From assembly GCA_947561715.1 (NCBI GenBank), contig OX387205.1, forward strand, positions 15,133,001 to 15,197,000: DNA of 64,000 bases, in the 5' to 3' direction. This document shows positions 1 to 14,813 of this stretch, one piece after another. A program made the position numbers and the translations under genes. Under the pieces are notes generated by a model, which saw only the letters and a list, made by a program, of their open reading frames with translations, ran no database searches and was not told the origin of the DNA. Position 1 is the stretch's first letter. Every line of letters starts with the position of its first letter. The stretch comes from Ascidia mentula (lineage: Eukaryota; Chordata; Ascidiacea; Phlebobranchia; Ascidiidae).

Positions 1-371
1 AGTCAACACAAATCCTATACTTTGATAACCTGTTGTACTTTGTGGACGTTTTACAAAAGTATTCTGACATGTTGTAGATATTTGCTTTTCAAAATATACG
101 TTTGTTGTTGTAAATAAGGTTGCGATGCCTGTAAACTTATAATGATCTTGATAGGATATCTGTGATCGCGAAGTAAGGACCTGCGCAGTGGGACGATCCT
201 GCCAATCATGCAATTGCATGAAATGTCTCTGTATTGTTAAAAATATTGTTTCATTTCGTGCTTGCGTTTGGGAATCCCGCTGTTCTAAAAGTTAAATCAC
301 CCTTCGTCACTTTGGTGCTTCGTGTTATGATATTGGTTATTTGTTTGAACAGAACATGGGGCTTTAGAAAG

Positions 372-575
372 CTATCAAGAAAACAGTTCATTAGTTACAC
401 TGAAACACAAGACCCTGTAAAATTACAAACGTTGGACCGTGGTATGGCAATACACGTGCACTGCAAACTACAGCTGATATTTCAGGTGGATTTTTTTGGT
501 GTTTCAAAACCAACAATTTCAAATATAGTGGAGCGCGTGACGTCATATATCTACAAACTAATCGAAAATAAACCC
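372..575 (+). mobile_element. PIF/Harbinger transposase remnant
   Basis: A reading frame here contains the stretch DFFGVSKPTISNIVERV (489-539), which closely resembles the helix-turn-helix-like segment of Harbinger/HARBI1 transposases, where a '(G)D.FGVS..T(V/I)...(V/I).RV' pattern is followed by the DDE nuclease domain. Upstream residues (about 444-488, MAIHVHCKLQLIFQV) fit the preceding helix less well. No DDE catalytic residues follow and no terminal inverted repeats were found, so this is a short decayed fragment of a plain DNA transposon, not a gene. Recognition is by motif recall only. Confidence 0.45.
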
Positions 576-641
576 AAAAATCAATCGATATCGCGCTTCA
601 CGCTTCTCTTAACACCCACCATTTCATTGTTTATCACTTAA

Positions 642-3600
642 TTATCGAATAACATAAACCGTTTCCTCTCATAATGAGGTCATACGCATGTCCCCAACAG
701 CTTTCGCGCAATAAAATCGCGCTCGCGTTCGAAACCTATTGTTTCCACCGGAAAACATTTTCGTTGAGAAACCTTTAAATGAAACGATGAGTGGTTGTAA
801 ATCTCAACCCGTTGTCTGGTTTTGATTACTTTATTGCTTAATTACCGTCACCAGTCGTAAATTACCGTTAACTTATCGCCAAACAGAGCAGGTAGGTTCC
901 TGTTGTGGGTGAGTCGGGCACAGAACACAGTGGGGCCATAAACTGTGACGTTTTAATACCAACCACCATTTCCACTTTAACGGTTGACCGTAAATCGCCA
1001 CAATCCTTAATTTATGACCATTTCCAGCTACAGTCAGTGAACAAGCACTGGTAGTGGTGTTGGTTGTTGCCTTATATGTTTTTTTTTACGAACCCGAATT
1101 GGATTTTGGAATCGATAAAAGTCACAAGATTTTGCTGCTGCCATTGCTGCCTTCAATCGTTAGTCAGAGCATAGCTGAGGATGCCTATGCTGGGTAATAG
1201 TTGGATTTACAAATGTTATTCTGCGTGTTTTTCCTGAAAGTCACTGGCAGTAACATAATTTCGTGTTTTTCCTCAGGTTATTTCGGCGCCAACAACAATC
1301 TGTTGTAAATCTCAGTGCAATTTAGCAAGTGCTATATAAAGTTCATACTTACAATAATATTAAGGCGTCCAATTCATCCACAATTTCTCTATCTTCCATG
1401 CCAGCTATCCAACGTTACTAACCGCAGTTAAAATGCTGAAGGTAGGACCGCGGTGATGTTGGTTTTCCTTCTATAACCACAACGTACTGAAGGAAATTTG
1501 CTGCATGCTGGCGCCGTCTTATTGTTCGTAAATGCCACATAAATGCAAACGTGCCATTGCTTTACATGGATGTGATTGACAGTTGAACTGTGTGGGAAAT
1601 TACTGGAACGTTGACACATATTATCGGATGGCACGTGTCACTAAGACGTGAATGGCATGTTACTAGATACTGCTCCAAAAATATTTTGCCAAAAGATAAA
1701 TTGATTTAAAAGAACAAAGCCATGTGATTTGAAATTAGGAAGGGATGCCACATCGAAGCAAAAGAGGAAAATCCAAATTAAACAGTCTCTGTTATGATGA
1801 TGTGCACAGAAAAATGTGTTAAATAGGATGACTATACTCTATCTTAAATATCACTCATACTGACAACCTGAAATTATATCACTAAAATGATTCAGACGAA
1901 TCTGCTGAACCAACAATAAGTTAAACCCATTTACGTGCAATTATCGTCAACCCAACCTAACCGATATGTTGCCTCATATGAACGATGTTGCAATATGTTG
2001 GTTCCCCCCATAGTGGAAATGTTTTGACATCCACGGTCAGGTTGAACTTGTTACGTGGGACAACCCAGGCTCGCTCACGTCCCTGGGACACGGTTTGAAA
2101 ATTTACCGTAAAGTTTTCATCAGTATTGTTTGATTGTGAGTGGAAAGAGTGGTCGCAAACACTTGCGCACAAACCTCGCTAATCTTCTATGAGCGGAAAA
2201 TCCTGATAAAGATCAGCCGCCATAACGACCTGTGTTGAGACTGTTACTCGGGTTGGAGACGCATTAACATTGGCCACGTCCGTGTTCTGCTGATATAACC
2301 TCCGCCCATGGTAAGATTCAACCTTGTCAACTTGACCTTGAACGAGCACGCGTGAAAATTTGTGAAATGGAGCGTGACGATGCGGGATCACACTCCGGGC
2401 CACAAAAATTTGAAAACAACTTTTTTAAGGCGACGTAATTATTGGAGGCACCCGCATAATTGATAATTGTGAAATTAACACTGACTATAATGTTAGAAAA
2501 CATCGTCAGTTCAAACTTACAAAACACTTGGTTTAATACAGGATCAGTCTGGTAAAGTTTTAAAGTTATATATTTCACCCTACGATCATCGTCAGTTTCT
2601 TCCCTCAGTGAAAGGAGGTTACCGCTGGTAATTTGTGGTTATTTGAGATTCACACACACACGATACCAGAAGATATTTTAAACAAGAATCTTCCGCAACT
2701 TCTCGTGTGCACTGGGTTAAAATGTATACTGAGGTTTCTGGTCGTGTGAATTGAGTTTTGGAAAACGGACAAAAATAGCTTCGACCCACCCAGCTTGAAC
2801 TTCGCGGATCTTGAACTTGTCACTAATCTCGGCTGGCGGTAGGTGGAAGAATCAACATGGCATTTAGCGACAGGTAAACACGGTCTATCAGACCATAAGG
2901 CTCACAACACGAAGTTTGGGCTTGATCGCGAATATCAATGAAGCAAAACTTCAACGTTACCATGACCTTATATTTGTTTTTGCTGAAACTGAATTATGCG
3001 GGGTTATTTTCGTGCCACAGGATTCGCTTTTTCCTGGGGATCCAGAAAATTTTTTAATTTGAAATCCGAGTTCTCGAACGCATGAAAGTTCACGTGACGA
3101 CATTGACCAATCAGAACTCACACTTGCACATGGTCCAAATTAGCTTGCAGAAAAACTTGGACAGTTCTTTGTCTTGTTGGGGCCAAACTAAGTGTTGTAG
3201 AAATTATTGTTGTGTTCGGTGGTTTGTGAATGTTTGATTTCAGGTGCAAGCGCGCTCTCCGCATAACAACAGCTGAGCGATCAAATGTAAAGCAGCCATC
3301 GATCATTCAACAAGATGGCAAACAAGGTGATCGCTCAAACTCTTAGGTTTTAAACATGGCGTTTGAAGGTCGTGATTCAAACTTGGAAGTTTTGATCCAA
3401 AATGACGAGGGTGACAAAATGTTTGCTCCCTGGAAACGATGAACTGCAGAGATTGCAACGAGAAGTTGCAAAAAAACTTAATCAACTGTTTCTGTTAGAG
3501 GTATTTTACATATCATTACCTCTGTATTTTTGTGATTCTACAAGAAACTTGAAATGCGGTTTGACACAAATAATCTCTTTCCAAATCAAGACAAGCATAT

Positions 3601-6600
3601 TATTGTTATATTTTGTTATTATGCAGCGTCATTGTTGTTCGGTTATAAATGAGCTTGTTTAACTTTTTGTCTCACAACATTTCAGCGTTCAGCCCCCACG
3701 CACGCAGCAAAACACTTCAAGGTTTGACAGGTTTTGTAAACAACTCCAACTTGGTGACGACCAGCCCTGTCAACGACTGACGGTTATAAAATGATTTACG
3801 TGCAATGATTAACCAATGTCCGTATTGTCGCTTGCGTTTTACTGTGGATGATTAAATAACAACATTGTTGACACTGAGCAGCAATCGACGTGGGGAAGTC
3901 CCGACTTAAAGGCTTACTTCCCATTTCCAACTTGAAGTGTTGCGATTTTGTGTGTAAACAAATACGACAGTGGGAGATTCCGCATTCAAAAAATAGGGAC
4001 TCAAACCTTGGAAGGAAGGAACTATTCCATCACCTTGACAACTTGCAAAGCCATACATGTGGTCCGACAATGACGTAGATACTTTTAAACTTAGGGAGTT
4101 TTTATATATGATTACGTCATCAAGCTGTTTTTCATTTCATATCTTAAGTCATCCAGTCATAATGTTTCGATCCTCAATGTCGTCTGTTTCGCCACTGTTG
4201 AGTACGTATGTGTTGAGGGATGAGCTGATATTTTGTTTCTGTCATCTCGACACCAACGCTCCGTGGGGTGGCTTTCTAGGGATTACGACTTAATTCGTCT
4301 CGTCGACGTTCAACGCTTGACATTTGACATGGCAACAGATCAACTGCCACCCCCTCATCTTCACTTATTTACAAACTTGACACCAGGACAGGTGGGGTCT
4401 GAGGTGTGCGCGCTGTCGGTCTGAGAAAGGAAACCTACGAGCGTGGTTTCAACTTCAAAGCGAGCCCCAAATTGACGCCGCGGGTGACTCGCTCATTTGT
4501 AAACTGTCACCTTCTCCAATTTCCAGTCGCTTAGAAAATGTCAATGCCAAGTTCGACGACCGCGGATTGACAGGGGTGTTTATTTTGCGTCGCCGGACCA
4601 ATTAGTATCGGCATCCGTCACTTCTACACCACGCAACTGTTTATTGAAAACCCGATTACCGCGAGTGCTTTCTCCCGAAGCTAATCTGACCGCGCCAAGA
4701 CACACCGCTAGTTATAAAAATATCGCGCGGCGTCTATTTGCTTCGAGGAATGCGAAAATCCGCGAACGCGCGCGTTTCACTTCGAAAAACAAAGAGCTGA
4801 CGGATTGTGCTTCGCGAAATCCGTTAAACCGTGCTTGCAAGTTTGTGTATGTTTGCAGGAAAGACTTTAGTACCGTCGGAATCTCGGCCTTCCGAAAAGG
4901 ACTTTAAACACACAGGAGCCCGATGGTCTTGCAGGCCATCTAAGACCTATTTTCTCCGCTAGCATCGCATTATAAGAGCAACTCAATTACTCCCTTGTTT
5001 GCCGGGCGGCGACAAGATGCAACAACTCACCGCCTCCCGCCCTAATCCGAATTTTTGCGAAGAGAAATTCACCTTTCCGCGCTTATTTTTGGAACACGGT
5101 CAACAAACAAGAGCGACCGCTACATCGAATTGCTGTCAATCATCGCCGGAGGGGGAAGTCAGCGGAGGGCGACGTATTATCCGTGAGAAGGCGATAAAAC
5201 GATTGGACGATGTTATCTAAGAACGGGCGTGGACAGTTTGACGAAAAGTATGACAACTTTTACTTCCGCGCTGAATACGTTTGGCAGCAGAGAGAGGGAC
5301 TCATTTGTTTAATGCACGCTTGCATTCTCACCACCTGCACGCTGGGGGTTTTCCTCATAATGCATTTTCCGTCAAGCACCTTTTTTCCATTCCTTTTATC
5401 CCCTGCACGTCGCGATGCCCTTTCGCAAGCGGGGCCAAGCAGCAATATAGCAATGAAGATTAATGTGGCGCGGGCTTGCTGTAGCTTTGAGCCACAAAGA
5501 GGAGTAATCAATCTCACACCTTACGCGCTTGCGTGGCGCACGAATTTGATTCTCCGTGTCGAAAATCGAGCGGGAATCCGTCGTTAGATTTTCACCACCA
5601 ATCGATCAACTGCTGCTTCATCCCGCGCATTAAAGTGCCTGTTGTTAATCCATTTTTGCGCATGTCGCATTTCTGGTGGGGTTTTTCGCCGTCCGTCAAA
5701 TCTTGCTTCTTCCTGTGGCTGCACAGAAGCGCGGTGACAACTCGAGGGGGGGGAGGGGCGTGCGGCAGAAAACCTTTTCTGCAGTTGAATTGCTTGCTTG
5801 CTGTGGGCCGAGGCCAATGTTGTGATGATAACTGAGTGCCAACTTAAACCACTTTGTTAAAGTAAATTATTAATTGCAATCGTCGAAAATGCCCTGGAAA
5901 TATGAGGTGAACTTGCTTGATGGAAATTGCATTCACATAATTTTGTGGAAGCGAAAATAGCAACAGAGACCACGTGACTCATAGTCAACTCGTTAAAACC
6001 AGCCAAGGTGAAACAATGAACTTCGCTGTAACAAGAATATTTTGTTCCTTGTGCGCTATATTGTTTAAGTGTTGGCATTTGTGGGCGAAGTTCGGGTTAA
6101 ACACGATTATATTAAAATCCACTGACGTTTTTGTGTTGGTTGAGTCGGCGACTCACAACATTGTTATAATGAGTTCGTCCTTGCTGTCAGAAGGACGGGA
6201 TGACAAACAACCAGCAGTTGAGCATCGGTACTTCTTGTCTGTTATTGATTGTTCCAACTTGCCGGATAAATGCCATTACACCTGCGGTTTCTGCGTACTG
6301 TCTTGTCTGAGCGGATGAGCGCTGATGTTAAATTACGTTTCGCTGCGACTTGTCGGTTTCTCTCGACGCGTCAATCCCTCATCCAACCTCCACCCCCCTC
6401 TCATCCTCCACGCGCGGTTTTTTGTGTTTTTAAACACGGTGTAAGTTTAAATATAGAAAGTGTTACAATCTCCCTGTACTTACCGGGCAAACAGTAACAC
6501 TTGCAACGATAAAAGCTCGACAAATTCTAGTTGCTGACAAACGAAAGCAACAAACGGGTTGAAGCCACCAACTGAGAATGTAAATAATAGTTTAATAAAT

Positions 6601-9600
6601 TGCGCCATACGATAACATATGTCATGTAACTTTTGTGACATGTGCTTAACATTTGTGCCATGTGCACATAATTTGTGTCATGCTTCAACCCTTTACGCAA
6701 AAATCTCCTATCTTTATGACTTTGAAAGCCCACTTAGCGGAACGCCCGAAGATAACCGCGATGCATTTGTGAGATCGCTTTGACCCAATTCCAAAAACAC
6801 CTCGGTGACATTTGCGTTGGAAATCCCCCCTCATCCGTTACATTACAAGTGAGTTCGGAGATGAAATATTCATGGAGGTTTGGGATATCGCAATATAACC
6901 TGTCAATAATGTAATGCACAGCAACGTTATGATGCGGACGTAACAGGCAGATGTATCTGCTTGAATGACGTCAGTCACCACTGTTGCTTCAACATCAGTG
7001 GCCTAATTCCGACAATTTGAGGACTTGCATGTTAGAAATATCGACATTGGATACGCGGGACTTTTCATTGGATGACTTACGACTTGAAAGTTTGTCACAT
7101 TACCACCTCGCTTCCCTTCGGTCAAGACCTGTTGGATTTTAGAAATCTGCATATTTGTCCTCAATAGCTCGCAGTGCTACCAGGTATCTGTCCTTTAAAT
7201 TCCTCAAAATATTTTAAAACTGGGTATTTTTGTATAACATTTAACACACTTGACGTTTGGATTATTCATTTCTTTTTTGCTTTGTACGGAAATCTTTAAT
7301 TTCCACCTCTACCTGAATCAAATTTAAGTTACAAACTCCAGTGTCCACGTGGCCGGGGGGCGACCTCATTATACTGGGATCCCACCAGCCAGTCACGTGA
7401 CTTTTCAACAACCTTTCGAAGACGTGAACTCGACTAAAGGTCAAAGTAGAACACGGAAGAAAATAGAGCTTGTTGCTCTAAGATTAGATTAGCGGTTTGC
7501 GTGAGTGACGTAACAATATAACAGCGGCAGAATTCGTATTTTTACACCAAACTGGTGGCGACGCCCGTTTGTTTTGGCGCAAACAAGATATTGTCAAACA
7601 ATGAGTCGCGCGACGCGTAAACGATTGTCCGACGCGATTACTTTAAACCCCTTGAACTCCTTGACCCCGTTTCAGTGGAAAACCTTGTCAACTTTATCCG
7701 TTTAATTTTGTTTGTGGGTAAGTTATAGATTCAGAGTCCAATGTACAGTTATATACAAGGTTACCTTCACGTGATTTCACCTCCAAGCGTTCTTGGTTTT
7801 TGCCTCCATACGTGCTTGGTTGTTCAAAAAAATACTGATTATCGGTTATAAGGCGCGGTGATGGATGTTTTCCAACTGACCACATTCAATAAAGGTCAAC
7901 CGTCCTGAATTAAATATCCTCAAAATTGTCTGACACATTGTCGATATTTCGGCAAGAGCAGCGTGATTATTTTTTATTCCATGTCAATAGGAACGCTGGT
8001 TGTAAGAGAGTACGTCCACTTACGTGACGTCACTCGTCTGACTGTATGTGTGACGTCGGTGAAAGTGTTAAATGTTAAAGTAAACCACAAACTATTAGAT
8101 TTAATGTAATACAGTGTATCAAGCCATGCAGCTTTAACAACTACAGCGTTCACAATTATAAGTGGGTCCAGATATAGAAGACGACATGATAACTTTCACA
8201 GCATCATGGAAAAATTCAACGCTCGAATTTTAAATCGCGTCTCTTCAATTATAGCCAGCACGATCCATCTCAAACTGATGGAAACGCGATCCAACGATTC
8301 CCTGTTTGCGGTTACTCCATTCATCTGTCATTGAGCACGCGCGCTCTCCATTCTAGAACGCGCGCGTCTGTCTGGGTACCACCTGGCGTGGCGGCCAACC
8401 TTGCACAGTGGGCTAAGCTTCCATCAGGCTCCGCTATGCTGTAGGTTAAACCCATTGTTATCCGTCATCTTTTCTCAGCTGGAGCTATTTTTAAAGATAA
8501 GGTTTGACAAATGCGAAATCCACTCGATCCAACCTACACTAATTGACCATGAGGAATTGATGTCTGTCATTCAAACGACCTTCACGCACGGATTTGTTTA
8601 TTTTGATTTTCTCCGGTTGTGGGTGGAGTGAAAGCAATAATGTGGATTTTTATCGTATGTTTTGCCACTGGGGTTTGATAAGATACAACACGTTTAATGC
8701 CATGTAAAGTTAGAACGGGAGATTCCACGGTAATTGTGGCTTGCCAATCACGTGACATTAAATACGACCACAACAAACTCTTACTTCTGTAAACAATGGG
8801 TTGATTGGTTTTCATACGATTTCAAACTTCGAAAACTGGCAGTAATTTAGTTGAAACCTATGTTAATCTGGTTAAGATGGCATTTGTGTGTAAATCTAAG
8901 TTTTCATTTAAGTTGATTAAGTTTGCCTCATATAAAAATATCTGTGTTTCAATACAAACTAAGCAGCAAATTGATTGCTCTTTTGTTGCCATCAGGTTGT
9001 GGAACCTCCTAATCCACTTCGGTTCGAACCTCAACGCCCAGTGAAGTCATCAACCTCTCCAAGGTTTTGGATTAAAGAATTTGTCCAGCAGACATCGCGT
9101 GACTGAGAGTTTGGTTATTTGAGCCCGGGTCTGCAGGGAAATGTTCTAGAACTGAGGAAGAAGTTGTTTTTCAATCGAAGCGCGCGACGTCTTCCTAGAT
9201 CAGGTGACAACGATTTGATTTATCAATTCTGCAACGCACGAGCGAAGGCTATCGCATCCCGGAAGTGGGGGGGATATCCTCGTACAATTCATTTATTTCA
9301 ACCCCAAATTTGTTGCCTGTATGACGTCATACCACGATGTTGTAATCGTGATTGTCGAAAAATAGTGGGGAGGGTGTGTGATAAATGGGGGGGAGGGCGA
9401 ATCAGTCAGATTCCAGGTATGATTTTGTTGGAAATTAATTGCAAAGTTTTTGTCACGTTTAAAATCGTTACCCAAGTTGTGTTCGCTGCTCGTGGCAACG
9501 AAACTTGATTAATTTGTGATGACGTAGCGGGGAAGCGCCGTTATTTAAAAAGTATTTTGCAAAATAAAATTACGTCAGCAAATGTCTGTGCTTGAAAGTC

Positions 9601-11600
9601 CAACCCTGTCACCCCCAACGCCAATAACAATTCAATGCCCGAACAATTGACTTCAATTCCAGAATGTTCGCGAGCGTTCTGCCTATCAGAAGTCAATCAA
9701 ACTCGATTTGACGCGCGCTGTTCCACAAAGCGTTCGCGTGAACCCGAATTGTTGGAGAAAGTCGTTTTGTAAGAGCGCGATATTTTGTCTGATATATTTG
9801 TCACTCGGTTTTTGTCGCAATTGAGTTTCCCCGCCGAGCGATTTTGGCACTTGGCTCGATATCAGATGGTTTTGATATCGTCTCAAACTGCCGCCAACTA
9901 CAACCTCCTAAGCGAGAGGAGAAAACGAACATTTCGGCGATTTCGTCGGCGCGCGTTTGTCATTATTAGCGGCGCGCGATTCTCGAGCAGGTTCTGGTTA
10001 TTTACACGAAAGCTTTTTCGACCAAATAATTGTTGTGAAGCCGGCGTAAACGTTGTGATGTGCCGGGAAAATATAAACAATCGATACAGGGGTAATTGGG
10101 AGTTGGTTGGACACGAAGTATTTTTAGACGAACCTTGGCGCTAAATATACTTCCAACGAATTCTAGAATCCGCCTTTTTTGCTTGTTGTCTTTCCACTTT
10201 CGCTTCGTAATCCGACTCCATTCTCACAGACGTGAAACCAAAGGTCAATGTTGATTTTCCAACCGAGTGGATGTTCCAAGTGGGCGTTTTCAATATGTTT
10301 CGCTTTGAAGCGATTTCACAACAGGATTCTCAACTTTTGTTTCTCACAAGTAATCTGCATTCTTGCTGTTCTATTACGTTTTAATACGTCACAAATTCGA
10401 ACACATCAGTGTCATAAAAATTTGGTTGATTTTGTGTTTGTCACTAGTGATGTCACAGCTGAGGTTAAAGCGGCGGAAGGAATGAAAATTATTGACATAA
10501 ATTGTTTGTTGGTCAAATTCCGTGTGAATTACTTGAGGATTTTGATCTTCGTGGCGACAATCACAAAATCATGAGAGTTTTTGGTGATTAAATGCTTTGC
10601 AAACTTGCGGCAGGTTGTACTGCACTTGACCCAAGCTTTAATCATCCCAAGCCTCATGTAATTGACGCTTGAAGTTGAGTGACACGTGGTATTGAAATTG
10701 GGGCTTCTCAAACCCAGGTACCTGTTCATTATGACCACGTGCAGAATTGCGTGACACGGTGACAGGTTGTTCTTAATCCGAAATCTTCTGCTTCGTAAAT
10801 CTCAAGCACATACCGACAAACTTCTGCGCGTCGTTACTTCAAAGCGTGCCCGACAAATACGTGGTTAGCGAACAAGTCCTTGTGTATCATTACCCGACCG
10901 AATGTGTCGCTGTCGGGCGGCGAGTTGTTGAAATTAAACGTCTCCAGTCTCATTTCCGTACTGACATCTTGCAACTAAACCTGTCTCGTCTGCCAGAAAC
11001 AATGTTAATTTTGTGGCAAGAAATATCGCGATAATCGTTCGCTTCCCGTCTGATACGATTCAGTTACCCATGGCAACGACGATATTTTTAAGTTTGAGCA
11101 ACGGTACGAGTTCGCTGGCGTAGAAAACAAAAGGAAAAGTATTTGGGAATTTTTTTAGGAACTTATTTAAATTCCATTGAGCACAAAAATAGAATTCCAA
11201 ATTAGTTCCAAAAATAGCTACATAATGACCCTGGTACATTAGCATGCGTCTCTTTATTAAAATGCATTTTCTTTCTCGCAAAATTGGGTCGGCATATTTG
11301 CATAGGACATGTGTGCAAAAGGTCGAAAGTTTTGCTCATGAGATTCCATCAAGAATAGGCGAGATAGGGAAATACTTTCTCACAACTTAAAACTGCAATT
11401 TCCGCTGAAAGGGTTTGGACCACAGTTGGCAGCCAAACCCGGCAATTCAGGCTCGCTCGTCAAATAAACCATCCGTCAGATGCATTAACAGTTGGTTCCA
11501 AGCAAACAGAGAATATCCACGTGTTCGATCCTTTGCACTCGATTCATGATTCTGCAAAAAGTTGATTAAGTTAAAATGATTCAAAATTTGAGAAACAATG
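642..11600. other. Gene-free, CpG-rich intergenic DNA
   Basis: All longer frames in this stretch lack family motifs, have no phase-compatible splice partners, and read as chance openings in both strands. Palindromic TCACGTGA-type hexamers/octamers and TGACGTCA-type sites recur (for example near 5,970, 7,391, 8,025 and 8,751). The likely role is intergenic, possibly regulatory for the zinc-finger gene at 17-21 kb; that role is inference. Confidence 0.6.
6612..6690. repeat. Short degenerate tandem repeat (about 20-bp unit)
   Basis: Three imperfect copies of a unit resembling TTTGTG(A/C/T)CATGTGC follow one another, ending in TTTGTGTCATGC. It is too short and diverged to assign to a family. Confidence 0.4.
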
Positions 11601-11610
11601 CATTTTTAAA

Positions 11611-11639
11611 CTGATGATGGCATAAGGTTTTGCCGACAC
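11611..11639 (+). repeat. Hammerhead-like relic motif
   Basis: The sequence reads CTGATGA, then a short hairpin (GGCA ... TGCC), then GACAC where a hammerhead ribozyme would have GAAAC. Core and stem II are recognisable but the second core box is altered and no stem I partner is visible. It matches the better-preserved copy at 16,583-16,611 in design. Confidence 0.4.
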
Positions 11640-14600
11640 GAATAAAAAACATGTCATAATTTTAGCAACATGCGTCTGTTTGTTCTCGGGATTATCAATA
11701 AATCCGTTATTAATGTTCCTAATGCATTCCAGTTCTGTTGTTTTTGGGGCAGGTGAAACAACTTTATTCAGAAAGTGTGCAATTCTTTTATGACAAAATT
11801 CTCATTTAAAACCTCGATCTGCTCAAAAGGAATTCGTTACAGACGTTGAAAAAGTTTTAAACCTTTTTGTGATTTTAAAACGCGAAAAAGATAAGTTACG
11901 TAAGTCATCGGACAAGTCAGGGCGAGCCAGCTTGGCAACGGCGGTAATAAGAACACTGTTTTCCCGCGGCAAGCATCAATAAATTCACGTTAATTATGCA
12001 TGAGTGGGTTTGACAGCGAACCGGGCAGCTTTGTGAGCAATATTCGAGAATTTACAGGCTTCCGTAAAAGCGAATTAACGATATTTGGCGACGAGGGACG
12101 GATCCAAACTGAAAAGCTGCCAGTGAAAATAATGCAAACAGCTCTTTACCCTCCGTACGCGGTCACCGCGCTCATCGGATATCACCGACTGCGAGGGTTT
12201 GGTAAATAAACCGATGTGATGGAACTGTGGAAATGCGTCGACGCTGACGGGAATAAAATCATTCTTTTCTTTGAATTTCGAAATAAAATCATGAAATGTC
12301 CAACACGGGGGCGTCGCTAATATGGAAATGTCCGGCAGCTGCTTTTGAGGTTGAATTTTTGTTGAATTTCTCATTGTTTTCGTGCGTTTTTATTCACACG
12401 GAGCGTGAAACTGTCCAAGGTTTAATTCCTGAACTTTATTGGGTTACGAACCGTGGTGTCGGTTTGCAATCAACTCTATGTTGAAATGTGTGCACAGCAT
12501 AAGTGCAACAACAACTTGATACTTAACTGACAAGTCAGAATAACTCCGGAAGTTTGTTGTAGGGTTTGTATTGTGACCGAACACAACCCTTTGTCATATT
12601 TTCGCAAGCACATTGACAAGGTCAAATCTTGTGTAGTTTTGTTACAGAAAGGTCAAAGTTACGACGGAGTTGTGAACAATATCTGTTAAAGGGAAGCAAG
12701 TTCAACGGATTCTTTAAGATGGAAGATTTTAATTGGGCAGAAGTCAAGCGGAACCAAAAACCACGTGACTCCTGTTGACGAATGGGATTTCTCCACGTAG
12801 TGTTGATGGAAAGGTCACGTGAGCGGAACCGTCAACAAACAGGCGCGAAAACATCTGCGCTCTCTGCTTCGATTTCATCGCGATTGATCACCGCTAATCG
12901 ACGCGAGCAGGTGTTCGAGTGTCAAATATTCATCCGCGTGTGGGGGAAGAATACAGGCGTTGGATAAAAGTTGTCAGAAGCCACCATTTTTCGCGTGTGA
13001 CGTGGGAGGCCTTGCTTAAATTTGTCTCCAATCTAAATCGGAAACTCTCAAAATTACTCACGGGTTTTTAAACATTGTTGTTTTTCCCTAGCATTTACCT
13101 TGAATGATAAATTTTTAAATTATTACCAAACAATAAAAATGCGTTACCCAACAAAACACAGTCAACCTCAATTTCCCCGTACTGACCGTCAGCTGTTGTT
13201 TAAAGTTGGCTTTCAATGATGGATGATTTGTTTATTGGGCGTTTACTTTCCAAATCGCTAATTAAAATGCGCCACTCGGGTTCACGTTTTAAATAGACAC
13301 AAACTTACCTCGCTTCGATCTATTTTAAGCTCCGTCCCAGCTTAGACACAAAAGCCGGAGTCGTCGTGTTGTGTTTGTCGGCCAACATACAAGCTGTGCA
13401 CGCTTGGAAATTGCGTTGTGTTTTGCTGAAAGCAAAGTGCTGTCAGGTTGCGGCTTCCACTGGCGAGCTTTTCTATCTGTGGCCGTCATCGTTCACCTGT
13501 GGTTTCGGTGGAGGGAAGTGTGGACGCTAACGAGGGGAGACGGCTCTCAGTAATTGCTAACATGGCCGTGATGTTAAAGGAATCGTTCCGTAATTTTCAA
13601 GTTGTGTTTTTGTGAAAAACTTTTCTGTCCCAATCTCAAACGTGTTTTTCCTCATCGAGTTCTCGCTCCAATTCGACGCTGAGGATATTTTTCTCCTTTT
13701 TACCAGGAGTTATTTCAAAACATAAGCGATCCGGATTCGGCCGAATCCGAAAACCTGCAACCAATATATTTTTTTTTAATACGGAACGAATCTGAATACT
13801 TAATGAAGTCATAAAATTACAAATTGGTCGTAGACAATCACACATATTTCACTACAGCGAAATAACTCTGTTCTTGTGTCGTTGTTCGTGAGCCAAATTT
13901 CCCAGCGTCTACTTCGTTGAATCCAATTTTCAAGTTGAAATCCAAACGAAAATGCGCGATTCCAAGCACCTTTGTTTAAATTTGATGAGATGATGTGAGT
14001 GACTGTAGTGTGATTCAAATTCATGTATTTTCCATATATCAATGCACTGCGTCAACATGGTTATGGCATGAATATATTTTTGATTGTTTTAATCCGAGGC
14101 GACCACAATCTCACACGTATTTAAATCAACGTTGAATCCTGGCCTCAGTTTTCCTACCAATGGAATTATGAAGGAGCGACGTAGTTTGGTTTTCCGCGAT
14201 GACTCGACTGATTCTGTTGTGTTCGTGGTTGGAAGGCGCGGTGTCCGCGTCAATAAACCGACGTCATTCAATCCTGGCCACAAACGTCTATCCCAGTGGT
14301 TGGAATTCATCTCATGCCTTATAAGGAGATCCGCCCGGTGAAGAAATTTCGCAAAAGTTCGACTTTTGAGCTTCTTCAATTTCGTTCGCAGCTCAGAAAA
14401 CTTTAGAGTGAAAATACACTGATATGACGTCATTGATGACGAACACGGCATCTCGGTGTCAGTCAGGTGGTCATCGAAAAACGTGTGTGGCTATTCATAG
14501 ACGTGATGTTATTTCAAAGCAACGTGACTCTATTTGACGCAATTTTCTCATCGGAACTCTGACAGACCCATACTTTTGCTTGTCACGCTATGGATGAAAC

Positions 14601-14719
14601 CTGTCATTGCCCCCGAGAACAAGCAGACTGTCTTTATAACCAGGGTTATATATGCCTCTATTCATGGTGGTCGGATGAAACCTTGACATCACTAAGCCGT
14701 GGAGAAAATTATGATATAC
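11640..14719. other. Gene-free intergenic DNA
   Basis: No coding exon, RNA gene or recognisable repeat was seen. Open frames here are short and carry no family motif. CACGTGAC-type sites occur near 12,762 and 12,815. Confidence 0.55.
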
Positions 14720-14813
14720 GTTGCTTGTGTGCGAACTGAGGGCGACGCAATATGCTTGTGTGCGAACTGAAGGCGACGCAATATGCTTGTATGTGAACTG
14801 AGGCCGACGCAAT
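14720..14813. repeat. 31-bp minisatellite, three copies
   Basis: Three consecutive copies of a 31-bp unit containing TGCTTGTGTGCGAACTGAGG followed by (G/C)CGACGCAATA. Copies 1 and 2 differ at about one position, copy 3 at a few more. The odd similarity between frames in this region is due to the repeat and does not indicate protein coding. Confidence 0.85.
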
